A stretch of 5,853 nt of DNA from Planctomycetaceae bacterium (GTDB lineage Bacteria > Planctomycetota > Planctomycetia > Pirellulales > Pirellulaceae): positions 1-5,853 of the forward strand of contig SKVE01000172.1 of assembly GCA_007129635.1 (NCBI GenBank), in the 5' to 3' direction. The translations under genes and the position numbers were made by a program. How positions within the stretch are numbered: the first letter of the stretch is position 1; each line of letters starts with the position of its first letter. Shown in pieces: positions 1 to 5,853 of the stretch. The notes beneath the pieces were generated by a model. It worked only from the letters and a program-made list of their open reading frames with translations, was not told the origin of the DNA and ran no database searches.

Positions 1-130
1 GACCTCCGACTCCTGGCCGATCCTTAAAGGCATCCCGATTTGGCGGGTATCCGGTCTGAGCGCAGACACACGGCGTGATTACAATAGGCGTAGTGAACTC
101 CACCTTACTTTGGTTATTCCGAGTTGAATC
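1..130. other. Leader region upstream of the ABC operon
   Basis: This is the only non-coding stretch of any size in the window. Its right half (about 78-130) is clearly richer in A and T than the genes that follow, as expected for a promoter and 5' leader. The frame of the downstream ATPase is open from base 2 but ends at a TGA at 125-127, three bases before the GTG start; another frame ends at a TGA at 57-59. Either could be the tail of an upstream gene cut by the window edge, but neither short peptide is recognisable. I see no convincing hairpin terminator and no tRNA. Confidence 0.5.
80..85 (+). promoter_or_regulatory. Possible sigma-70 -10 element (TACAAT)
   Basis: TACAAT at 80-85 differs from the TATAAT consensus at one position and lies about 45 bases before the GTG start of the first gene, in the AT-richer part of the leader. 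The matching -35 region is poor: CTGAGC at 56-61, with an 18-base spacer, matches TTGACA at only three positions. It is a weak candidate and could be chance. Confidence 0.22.
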
Positions 131-886
131 GTGTCCACTTCCCACGCGAAAACCAACATAACTTCCGACGATGTTACGCCGTCGACGACGGTGTTCCAGG
201 CTCGCGGAATCTCCAAGGTCTATTCCATGGGCCAGGTGCAGGTGCATGCGCTACGAGGTGTCGATCTGGAATTGTATCGCGGCGAGTTCGTCGTGTTGCT
301 GGGTCCTTCGGGCAGCGGGAAATCGACCTTGTTGAACATCCTGGGCGGCTTGGATGTACCCAGCGGGGGTTCGGTGCGTTACCTGGACCAGGAGCTGACC
401 GCGCTGACCGACAGCGCGCTGACTCGCTATCGCCGAGACCATGTCGGCTTTGTCTTCCAATTCTACAACTTGATCCCCAGCTTGACCGCTCGTGAGAACG
501 TCGCCTTGATCACCGAGATCGCCAGGCAACCGATGGATCCCCGCGAGGCGTTACGGCTGGTGGATCTGGTCGACCGCATGGATCATTTCCCTTCGCAGTT
601 GTCCGGCGGCGAGCAGCAGCGGATCGCGATCGCTCGAGCGATCGCGAAGCGGCCGGACGTGCTGTTGTGCGACGAACCGACCGGCGCCCTGGATGTACAC
701 ACGGGCGTGGTGGTGTTAGAAGCAATCGAACGAGTCAACCGGGAACTGGGAACGACCACGGCGGTGATCACGCACAATTCGGTGATCGCTGCGATGGCCG
801 ATCGCGTGATCCATCTATCGGACGGCCGCGTCACTCACATCGATCGGAACTCGACCAAAGCAGTAGCTCACCAGTTGCAGTGGTAG
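131..886 (+). CDS. ABC transporter ATP-binding protein, LolD/MacB-type
   Basis: This is a 251-aa cytoplasmic ATPase that would dimerise and power the permease encoded next. All nucleotide-binding motifs are intact: an A-loop tyrosine near Y31, Walker [10 protein letters not shown] at 58-66, Q-loop Q110 in FQFYNLIP, signature [10 protein letters not shown] at 157-166, Walker B DVLLCDEP at 176-183 with catalytic E182, D-loop GALD at 185-188 and switch H215. The [16 protein letters not shown] stretch and the LSGGEQQR signature are typical of the LolD/MacB/FtsE/DevA group (family knowledge). The length is normal, with about 20 unstructured residues at the front and a short tail. The start is GTG: an in-frame TGA at 125-127 excludes anything earlier, and the next Met (M33) would cut into the domain. 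The ribosome site is weak (GAG at 121-123). The substrate cannot be told from the ATPase. The gene stops 7 bases before the permease, so the two are surely co-expressed. Confidence 0.95.
   Translation: MSTSHAKTNITSDDVTPSTTVFQARGISKVYSMGQVQVHALRGVDLELYRGEFVVLLGPSGSGKSTLLNILGGLDVPSGGSVRYLDQELTALTDSALTRYRRDHVGFVFQFYNLIPSLTARENVALITEIARQPMDPREALRLVDLVDRMDHFPSQLSGGEQQRIAIARAIAKRPDVLLCDEPTGALDVHTGVVVLEAIERVNRELGTTTAVITHNSVIAAMADRVIHLSDGRVTHIDRNSTKAVAHQLQW
624..647. repeat. 24-bp perfect palindrome within the ATPase gene
   Basis: Bases 624-647 are self-complementary over 24 bases, centred on CTCGAG at 633-638, with two GCGATCGC octamers at 626-633 and 638-645. The stretch encodes the helix after the ABC signature motif (around residues 165-173, IAIARAIAK), whose near-symmetrical Ile/Ala/Arg order helps create the symmetry through ATC, GCG and CGN codons. 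GCGATCGC is the core of the HIP1 repeat of cyanobacteria, but I saw no other exact copies here, so a HIP1 assignment is not supported. It may be simply a by-product of codon choice. Confidence 0.9.
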
Positions 887-893
887 CCATGGC

Positions 894-3257
894 ATGAGAG
901 CGTTGAACCGCAAGACGATCCGCGATCTGTGGACCATCAAGGGCCAGGCGGTAGCGATTGCGCTGGTGATCGCCTCGGGCGTGGGCACGTTCGTGATGTC
1001 CCTGTGCACGCTGAATTCGCTGCGCTGGTCGCAGGAGTCCTACTACGTCCAGTACCGATTTGCGCATGTGTTCTCGCATGTCAAGCGAGCCCCATTGTCC
1101 TTGGGCCAGCGGATCGCCGAGATCCCCGGCGTGGCTCAGGTCCAAACGCGAATCGTGGTCGATGTCACGCTGGACGTGGCGGACATGGCCGAACCGGCCG
1201 TGGGGCGATTGATCTCGATCCCGCAGCGCCGCGAGCCGATGGTCAACGACCTGCATCTTCAGCAGGGTCGCTGGATCGAACCGGGGCGTGTGGGCGAGGT
1301 GCTGGTGGGTCGAGCGTTCGCAGATTCGCACCAGTTGCGGATCGGCGATTCGGTAACGGCCGTGATCAATGGTCGACGCCAGCAGTTGACGATCGTGGGC
1401 ATCGTGTTGTCGCCCGAGTACGTCATCCAGATCTTCGGTGCCAACCTGTTGCCGGACGACCGCCGCTTTGGCGTGTTCTGGATCAGTTACGATCAGTTGG
1501 CGGCTGCGTTTGACCTGGACGGCGCGTTCAATGATGTCGTATTAACGCTGACGCGCGGCGCGTCGGAAGCGACGGTCATCCAACGCTTGGACGATCTGCT
1601 GCTGCGATACGGTTCGCGCGGCGCGACCAACCGCGAAAACCATGTTTCGCACCGTTACATCTCCGACGAGATCCAACAGTTGCGCAGCATGGGGCTGATC
1701 GCCCCGACCATCTTCTTCTCGGTTTCCGCGTTCCTGCTGAACGTGGTCATGACTCGGTTGATCGGTGTCCAGCGGGAACAGATCGCCGCGATCAAAGCGT
1801 TCGGCTACACGAATCTGCAGATCGGCTGGCACTATGTCAAGATGGTCCTGCTGATCTCGTTGGTCGGATCGCTGTTGGGCGTGGTGGTCGGCGGCTATTT
1901 GGGCGAGGGCCTGACGTGGGTCTACACGACCTTCTACCGTTTCCCCGTGTTCGGGTTCCAGTGGGATCCGAGGGTGATCGTATCGGCGCTAGTGATCAGC
2001 AGTGCGGCGGCGGTAGCCGGTACGGTGGCATCGGTACGACGTGCCGTCCGCTTACCGCCGGCCGAGGCGATGCGGCCCGAGACGCCGGCCGTCTATCGCC
2101 CGACCGTCTTGGACCGCAGCGGCCTGGGCCATCTGCTGCCTCAGGCCGCGCGCATGATCTTTCGCGAGATCGAACGGCGACCGATCAAGGCCGGTTTGTC
2201 GGTCCTGGGGATCTCGATGGCCGTGGCCGTGCTGATCCTAGGCAGTTTCACGTTGGATTCGATCAATTACATCATCCACTTCCAATTTGTCCTGTCGCAA
2301 CGCCAGGACGTGATCGTCGCATTGGTCGAGCCCAGTTCGGCGCATGCATTGCACGAATTGCGGAACCTGCCGGGCGTGGTCCAGGCGGAACCCATGCGGT
2401 CGGTAGCGACCCGTTTCCGACTGGGCCACCGATCGCGACGCGTCGGGTTACTGGGCATCCCGCCCGACGCCCAATTGTATCGCGTGCTGGATCAGGATGA
2501 GCGGCAGGTGTCGATCCCGGAGGATGGATTGCTGCTTTCCAGCAAACTGGCCGAACTGTTGGGCGCGCGGCGCGGCGACCGGATTCTGATCGAGGTGCTG
2601 GAGGGCGATCAGCCGGTCCGCGAGGTGCCCGTATCGGCGCTGATCACCGAATACGGCGGTACGAACGCCTACATGGACCTACGCGCGGTGAACCGGTTGT
2701 TGCGAGAGGGCGAATCGCTGACCGGGGCGTTTTTGACCGTGGAAAACGACCGGGTCGACGAGTTGTATCGGACGTTGAAGAACACGCCGCGTGTGGCGGG
2801 CGTGACGATCAAAGAGGCGTCGGTCAATAGTTTCCGGGACACGATCGCCGAGAACCTGGGGTACATCCGTTTCTTCAACATGATGTTCGCTTCGGTGATC
2901 GCGTTCGGGGTGGTCTACAACAGCGCGCGGATCTCGCTGGCCGAGCGGAGCCGCGATCTGGCGACGTTGCGTGTCATCGGATTCACACGGGCCGAGATTT
3001 CAGCCATCCTGTTGGGGGAACTGGCCGTGCTGACGCTGGCTGCGATCCCCCTGGGACTGGCCATCGGATACCTGTTCGCTGCCTGGGCCACGCTGGGGTT
3101 GGATACCGAGGTGTATCGCATCCCGCTCGTGATCGGCCGTCAGACCTGCGGTTTTGCCGTTTCGGTCGTGTTGGTCGGTGCTGCCGTTTCCGGTTTGATC
3201 GTACGGCGAAAATTGGATCATTTGGATTTGGTTTCAGTATTGAAGACACGCGAATGA
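894..3257 (+). CDS. FtsX/MacB-type ABC permease, internally duplicated (8 TM)
   Basis: This 787-aa inner-membrane protein is the permease partner of the upstream ATPase. Hydrophobic segments lie near residues 18-40, 266-288, 316-340, 361-382, 433-453, 658-680, 703-728 and 750-771. They form two repeats of one TM helix, a large periplasmic domain (about 41-265 and 454-657) and three TM helices. Each repeat carries an FtsX-domain coupling segment: REQIAAIKAFGYTNLQI at 294-310 and SRDLATLRVIGFTRAEI at 686-702, which match each other closely. The first periplasmic domain holds a MacB_PCD-like LRIGDSV...LTIVGIV stretch at 148-171. Single-repeat relatives (MacB, LolC/E, DevC) have about 400 residues and four TMs and act as dimers, so one copy of this protein could supply both halves (inference). 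Such type VII systems usually work by mechanotransmission rather than by a transmembrane channel. The start is the ATG 7 bases after the ATPase stop; the end overlaps the adaptor start by ATGA. The substrate is unknown. Confidence 0.93.
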   Translation: MRALNRKTIRDLWTIKGQAVAIALVIASGVGTFVMSLCTLNSLRWSQESYYVQYRFAHVFSHVKRAPLSLGQRIAEIPGVAQVQTRIVVDVTLDVADMAEPAVGRLISIPQRREPMVNDLHLQQGRWIEPGRVGEVLVGRAFADSHQLRIGDSVTAVINGRRQQLTIVGIVLSPEYVIQIFGANLLPDDRRFGVFWISYDQLAAAFDLDGAFNDVVLTLTRGASEATVIQRLDDLLLRYGSRGATNRENHVSHRYISDEIQQLRSMGLIAPTIFFSVSAFLLNVVMTRLIGVQREQIAAIKAFGYTNLQIGWHYVKMVLLISLVGSLLGVVVGGYLGEGLTWVYTTFYRFPVFGFQWDPRVIVSALVISSAAAVAGTVASVRRAVRLPPAEAMRPETPAVYRPTVLDRSGLGHLLPQAARMIFREIERRPIKAGLSVLGISMAVAVLILGSFTLDSINYIIHFQFVLSQRQDVIVALVEPSSAHALHELRNLPGVVQAEPMRSVATRFRLGHRSRRVGLLGIPPDAQLYRVLDQDERQVSIPEDGLLLSSKLAELLGARRGDRILIEVLEGDQPVREVPVSALITEYGGTNAYMDLRAVNRLLREGESLTGAFLTVENDRVDELYRTLKNTPRVAGVTIKEASVNSFRDTIAENLGYIRFFNMMFASVIAFGVVYNSARISLAERSRDLATLRVIGFTRAEISAILLGELAVLTLAAIPLGLAIGYLFAAWATLGLDTEVYRIPLVIGRQTCGFAVSVVLVGAAVSGLIVRRKLDHLDLVSVLKTRE

Positions 3258-4507
3258 AACAGTACCTGCGAATTGCGATTCGAGCCTTGTGCTACCTGGT
3301 GGTCATCGGGACGGTGGGTGGTGGGCTGATCTGGTCCTTTTGGCCTCAGCCGCTGCCGGTCGAGTGGACGACGGTCCAGCGCGGCCCGCTGCATGTTACG
3401 GTGGACGAGGACGGCAAGACTCGCATCCGCCAACGTTATGTCGTATCGAGTCCGCTGGCCGGTACGTTGCAGCGGATCGAACTGGAGGCCGGCGACATGG
3501 TTCGGCGCGGTGATACGCCATTGGCGACGATCCAGCCCAACGAACCGGACATCCTGGACGCGCGCGCGCTGGCCCAGGCCGACGCTCGAGTGCGCGCGGC
3601 CCAGGCGGTATGGAACCGGGTCGAACCGGCCGTGGAACGGGCTCGCATCGAGTGGGAGCATGCAGAGACCCAGTGGACTCGGTTCCGCAAACTGGCAGCC
3701 GATGCGTCCGTGTCGGCGCAGCAGTTGGACGAAGCGGAGATGATCTACCGGGCGCGCGAGCAGGATTTGCGGTCCGCCCAACTGGCGCGAGACATCGCTC
3801 GCTTCGAATGGGATCTGGCCAAAGCCGCCCTGGCGCGGGCGATGCCTGACGAACTCGATTCCTTTGACGCGCAACGGTTCGATATCCACTCGCCGATCGA
3901 CGGGTGGGTGCTGCGAGTGTTGGAGAAGAGCCAGACGGTCGTCGCACCGGGCACGCCGCTGATGGAACTGGGCGATGTGAACGATCTGGAAGTCGAGGTG
4001 GATGTTCTTTCGGCCGACGCCGTCAAGATCGAGCCGGGTACCCGCGCCTTCCTGGAGCGTTGGGGCGGCGAACGTCTGCTGGCGGCGGTGGTGCGTCGAG
4101 TCGAACCGGCGGCGTTCACCAAGATTTCCGCGTTGGGCGTCGAAGAGCAGCGAGTCAACGTGATCCTGGACCTGCTGGACCCGCCCGAGCAACGGCCGCC
4201 GCTGGGCGATGCGTTCCGAGTCGAGGCGCGGATCGTGATCTGGGAAGGTCAGGACGTGCTGCAGGTACCGACCGGCGCCCTGTTCCGACTGGGCGACCAC
4301 TGGGCCGTGTTCGTGATCGAAGACCACCGAGCCGTACTTCGGCAAGTGGAAGTCGGACAACGCAACCGTTTGAGCGCCCAGATCCTGTCCGGTCTGCAGG
4401 AAGACGATCGCGTGATCATGTACCCCAGCGACCAGGTAAGCGACCGCGTTTCGGTCACATTGCAAAACCTGGCCGGTGGCATTCCATCGGAATTTGCCGC
4501 ATACTAA
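3254..4507 (+). CDS. HlyD/MacA-type periplasmic adaptor subunit of ABC exporter
   Basis: This 417-aa membrane fusion protein would link the permease to an outer-membrane channel. It begins with a short basic stretch and one TM anchor (about residues 9-29) with no lipobox cysteine, so it is anchored by the helix. It continues with the first half of a lipoyl/barrel-sandwich domain (about 60-95, including VSSPLAGTLQRIELEAGDMVRRGD), an alpha-helical coiled-coil hairpin rich in Ala, Arg, Glu and Gln (about 100-200), the second lipoyl half (about 208-241, SPIDGWVLRV...VAPGTPLMELGD), a beta-barrel (about 245-330) and a membrane-proximal domain (about 335-405). Near the hairpin tip R143, L147 and S154 fit the R-x3-L-x6-S docking motif known from AcrA and MacA. 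Its ATG overlaps the permease TGA (ATGA), which indicates translational coupling, and GAAGA at 3242-3246 is a plausible weak ribosome site. No TolC-type gene is in the window. Automated pipelines may call it an RND adaptor, but the neighbours show an ABC system. Confidence 0.93.
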   Translation: MKQYLRIAIRALCYLVVIGTVGGGLIWSFWPQPLPVEWTTVQRGPLHVTVDEDGKTRIRQRYVVSSPLAGTLQRIELEAGDMVRRGDTPLATIQPNEPDILDARALAQADARVRAAQAVWNRVEPAVERARIEWEHAETQWTRFRKLAADASVSAQQLDEAEMIYRAREQDLRSAQLARDIARFEWDLAKAALARAMPDELDSFDAQRFDIHSPIDGWVLRVLEKSQTVVAPGTPLMELGDVNDLEVEVDVLSADAVKIEPGTRAFLERWGGERLLAAVVRRVEPAAFTKISALGVEEQRVNVILDLLDPPEQRPPLGDAFRVEARIVIWEGQDVLQVPTGALFRLGDHWAVFVIEDHRAVLRQVEVGQRNRLSAQILSGLQEDDRVIMYPSDQVSDRVSVTLQNLAGGIPSEFAAY

Positions 4508-4532
4508 ATGCTTTCCCAGCCTTCCCTTGTAA

Positions 4533-4538
4533 AAGAGA
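4533..4538 (+). promoter_or_regulatory. Ribosome binding site deciding the start at 4547
   Basis: AAGAGA at 4533-4538 lies 8 bases before the ATG at 4547, while nothing similar precedes the earlier in-frame ATG at 4508, which directly follows the adaptor stop codon. Together with the signal peptide that begins exactly at the 4547 Met, this favours the later start. Confidence 0.5.
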
Positions 4539-4546
4539 CCACGTCG

Positions 4547-5428
4547 ATGATCGATAAGCGGCTTGTTGCCATTCTGCTGGTCTTCACGATCGCTGCCACC
4601 GTAGCCGCAGACGAACGGTTGCTGGAACGGCGAAAATCCGCGTACAACGAGATCCTGGTTACGGAAACCGACCAGGGCCTGCGGGTTCTGCGTTTCGAGC
4701 CTGATGGAGCACGGCAGACGGTGGTCAAACCGGGCGATCCGGAGCATCTGGAACTGCCGTATGCGCGGGTGATCCCGCTGGGCCTGGCCTTGGCAGACGA
4801 TCCGCAACGGGTGCTGATCGTCGGATTGGGCGGCGGGACGATCCCCAGCATGTTCCGCAAGCATCTACCGGAACTGCGGATCGACGCCGTCGAAATCGAT
4901 CCGGTTGTGGTTGACGTCGCCCGGCGGTATTTCGGATTCCGCGAAGACGCGGCCATGCGCGCCTACGTCCAGGACGGGCGCCAATTCATCGAGCAGCGGA
5001 GGAATCTGTATGATGTGATCTTTCTGGACGCCTTTGGTGCCGACAGCATCCCGCATTCGCTGACCACCCGCGAGTTTTTACAGTCGGTGCGCAGCGCACT
5101 GAAGCCCGGTGGACTGGTGGTCGGCAACATCTGGAGCCGCAGTTCGAATTGGCTGTACGATTCGATGATCGTCACCTACCAGGACGTGTTCGACAGCGTC
5201 TATGTGGTCGATATCCAAGGCGTGGGGAACAAGCTGGTGATCGGCCTGACCACCGAACGCCGCTTGGATCGTCAACAGGCTCGGCTGCTGGCAGCCCAGT
5301 TCTCCAAACGTCTGGGACTGCGATACGAGTTGGGAGCGTTGGTGGATTACGGTTTCCGGCTGCCCGGCGAAGATGGAGTGGGCGGACGAGTCTTGCGAGA
5401 CAGCGATCGGGAAGGGCGTCGACCGTGA
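4547..5428 (+). CDS. Spermidine synthase-like protein with N-terminal signal peptide
   Basis: This is a 293-aa protein of the polyamine aminopropyltransferase (SAM-dependent methyltransferase) fold. Counting from the ATG at 4547, residues 1-21 look like a signal peptide: MIDKR, a hydrophobic core and a V-A-A cleavage site before DER. A short beta region follows (about 30-75, SAYNEILVTET...GLRVLRF), which resembles the spermidine synthase N-terminal domain. The Rossmann core contains GLGGGT at 93-98, the acidic AVEID at 114-118, VQDGRQF at 141-147, VIFLDAF at 157-163, a TTREF segment at 173-177 and LKPGG at 185-189. These match spermidine synthases in order and spacing, but GGGDG has become GGGTI and the D-x-x-D of the polyamine pocket has become DAFG, so true spermidine synthesis is doubtful. 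Similar domains occur in fused MFS/spermidine synthase proteins. An in-frame ATG at 4508 would add 13 residues and spoil the signal peptide; I prefer 4547. The gene follows the adaptor by 39 bases and overlaps the flavoprotein by 4. The enzyme fold is fairly certain; reaction and substrate are unknown. Confidence 0.85.
   Translation: MIDKRLVAILLVFTIAATVAADERLLERRKSAYNEILVTETDQGLRVLRFEPDGARQTVVKPGDPEHLELPYARVIPLGLALADDPQRVLIVGLGGGTIPSMFRKHLPELRIDAVEIDPVVVDVARRYFGFREDAAMRAYVQDGRQFIEQRRNLYDVIFLDAFGADSIPHSLTTREFLQSVRSALKPGGLVVGNIWSRSSNWLYDSMIVTYQDVFDSVYVVDIQGVGNKLVIGLTTERRLDRQQARLLAAQFSKRLGLRYELGALVDYGFRLPGEDGVGGRVLRDSDREGRRP
5409..5416 (+). promoter_or_regulatory. Ribosome binding site for the flavoprotein GTG start
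   Basis: GGGAAGGG at 5409-5416 lies 8 bases before the GTG at 5425 and is the best purine-rich site in the window. It sits inside the end of the synthase-like gene and supports the GTG as the real start. Confidence 0.55.
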
Positions 5429-5853
5429 ATACGCCGTGGGATGTGATTGTCGTCGGGGGCGGTGGCAGCGGATTGGCCGCAGCGGTCCGCGCGGCCGAGC
5501 AGGGCTGCCGAGTGTTGCTGTTGGAGAAATGTGCTCAGTTGGGCGGGACGACGGGCATCGCGGTCGGATCGTATACGGCCAATCGCACCGTGCATCAGCG
5601 TCGGGCCGGGATCGAGGATGATGCGCACCGACACGAGGCCGACGCGGGGCAATTCGGCCCGGCGGAAATTCAGGCCCGCAATAACGGCGCGTTGCGGTTA
5701 TTCTTCCTGGAACAGGCCGCCGAGACGTTGGATTGGCTGATGGGCCTGGGGCTGCGTTTTCACGGTCCCAGCCCGGAACCGCCCAACCGTGTGCCGCGGA
5801 TGCACAATGTGGTACCCAACGCCAAAGCCTACGTCGCCGTACTGGTCTGCCAA
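5425..5853 (+). CDS. FAD-dependent oxidoreductase (FAD_binding_2 type), 3' end outside the window
   Basis: The reading frame runs from GTG at 5425 to the window edge without a stop (143 codons), so only the N-terminal part is seen; family members usually have about 450-600 residues. The first residues form a classic dinucleotide-binding fold: DVIVVGGGGSGLAAA at 6-20, then VLLLEK at 30-35 with E34 placed to hold the FAD ribose. LGGTTGIAVGSYTA at 39-52 is the second conserved block of the fumarate reductase/succinate dehydrogenase flavoprotein, 3-ketosteroid dehydrogenase and urocanate reductase superfamily. The visible part has no signal peptide, so the enzyme is probably cytoplasmic. Which substrate it reduces or dehydrogenates cannot be told, because the substrate-binding domain lies beyond the edge. 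The GTG overlaps the TGA of the upstream gene (GTGA), and a good purine-rich site precedes it, so it belongs to the same transcript. Confidence 0.88.
   Translation, partial: MNTPWDVIVVGGGGSGLAAAVRAAEQGCRVLLLEKCAQLGGTTGIAVGSYTANRTVHQRRAGIEDDAHRHEADAGQFGPAEIQARNNGALRLFFLEQAAETLDWLMGLGLRFHGPSPEPPNRVPRMHNVVPNAKAYVAVLVCQ

Larger units (their letters stand above)
131..5853 (+). other. Probable five-gene operon: ABC export pump plus two enzymes
   Basis: All five genes lie on one strand. The junctions are +7 bases, a 4-base ATGA overlap, +39 bases (or 0 with the earlier start) and a 4-base GTGA overlap. There is no room for, and no sign of, an internal terminator or promoter. The order is ATPase, permease, adaptor, synthase-like protein, flavoprotein. 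The first three form a tripartite exporter of the MacAB/DevBCA kind. The operon continues past the right edge at least to the end of the flavoprotein gene. Confidence 0.75.

Noticed and set aside
2..127. Open frame at the left edge as the tail of an upstream gene
   Set aside because: Only 41 codons are visible, the peptide is not recognisable, and the codons after about base 75 lose the GC-rich third positions of the neighbouring genes. It cannot be supported or excluded.
626..645. HIP1 repeats as evidence for a cyanobacterium
   Set aside because: Two GCGATCGC copies occur, both within one palindrome; I noticed no others, whereas HIP1-bearing genomes usually have copies about every 1-2 kb. 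The chance origin from codon use is simpler.
831..1331. 166-codon minus-strand open frame over the start of the permease gene
   Set aside because: It overlaps a permease with clear TM segments and has a low-complexity, His/Arg/Gln-rich peptide without motifs; it is a shadow of the sense gene.
131..4507. Naming the trio macAB, lolCDE or devBCA
   Set aside because: MacB fuses ATPase and permease, LolCDE has no adaptor, and DevC is a single four-TM unit. The arrangement here resembles each in part but matches none exactly, and the substrate is unknown.
3218..4864. 548-codon open frame on the minus strand, longer than the adaptor gene it covers
   Set aside because: It runs antisense to the adaptor and the start of the synthase-like gene, both of which show clear domain motifs. 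Its peptide is rich in Arg, Gln, His and Pro with no recognisable domain, as expected for a frame kept open by biased codons on the other strand.
4547..5428. Calling this gene speE
   Set aside because: Fold and motif order fit spermidine synthase, but the key acidic residues of the polyamine pocket are not where expected and a signal peptide is present, so the symbol would overstate function.

Overview
This window reads as one unbroken, co-directional (+ strand) gene cluster from a GC-rich (roughly 60% GC) Gram-negative-type bacterium. GTG starts, weak ribosome sites, the protein style and the pairing of an export system with a signal-peptide-bearing spermidine-synthase-like protein suggest a planctomycete (Pirellulales-like). 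That is an inference from style only; no marker gene is present.

Layout: 1-130 is a short AT-richer leader with at most a weak promoter. 131-886 encodes an ABC ATPase of the LolD/MacB type. 894-3257 encodes a large internally duplicated FtsX/MacB-type permease (787 aa, about eight membrane spans). 3254-4507 encodes a membrane-anchored HlyD/MacA-type periplasmic adaptor with a visible R-x3-L-x6-S motif of the kind that docks TolC-family channels. 4547-5428 encodes a spermidine-synthase-fold protein with an apparent N-terminal signal peptide and several non-canonical active-site positions. 5425 to the window edge is the first 143 codons of an FAD-dependent oxidoreductase of the fumarate reductase/ketosteroid dehydrogenase superfamily.

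The spacing is very tight (+7, -4, +39 or 0, -4 bases), no terminator is visible between genes, and two junctions are ATGA/GTGA overlaps, so the five genes are probably one operon. The first three form a complete tripartite export pump apart from the outer-membrane channel, which would be encoded elsewhere. The two downstream genes may make or modify the exported compound, or may only be co-transcribed; the sequence cannot decide this. No RNA gene, mobile element, CRISPR array or attachment site was seen. The least ordinary items are the apparently exported synthase-like protein, a 24-bp perfect palindrome inside the ATPase gene, and a strong excess of GATC.
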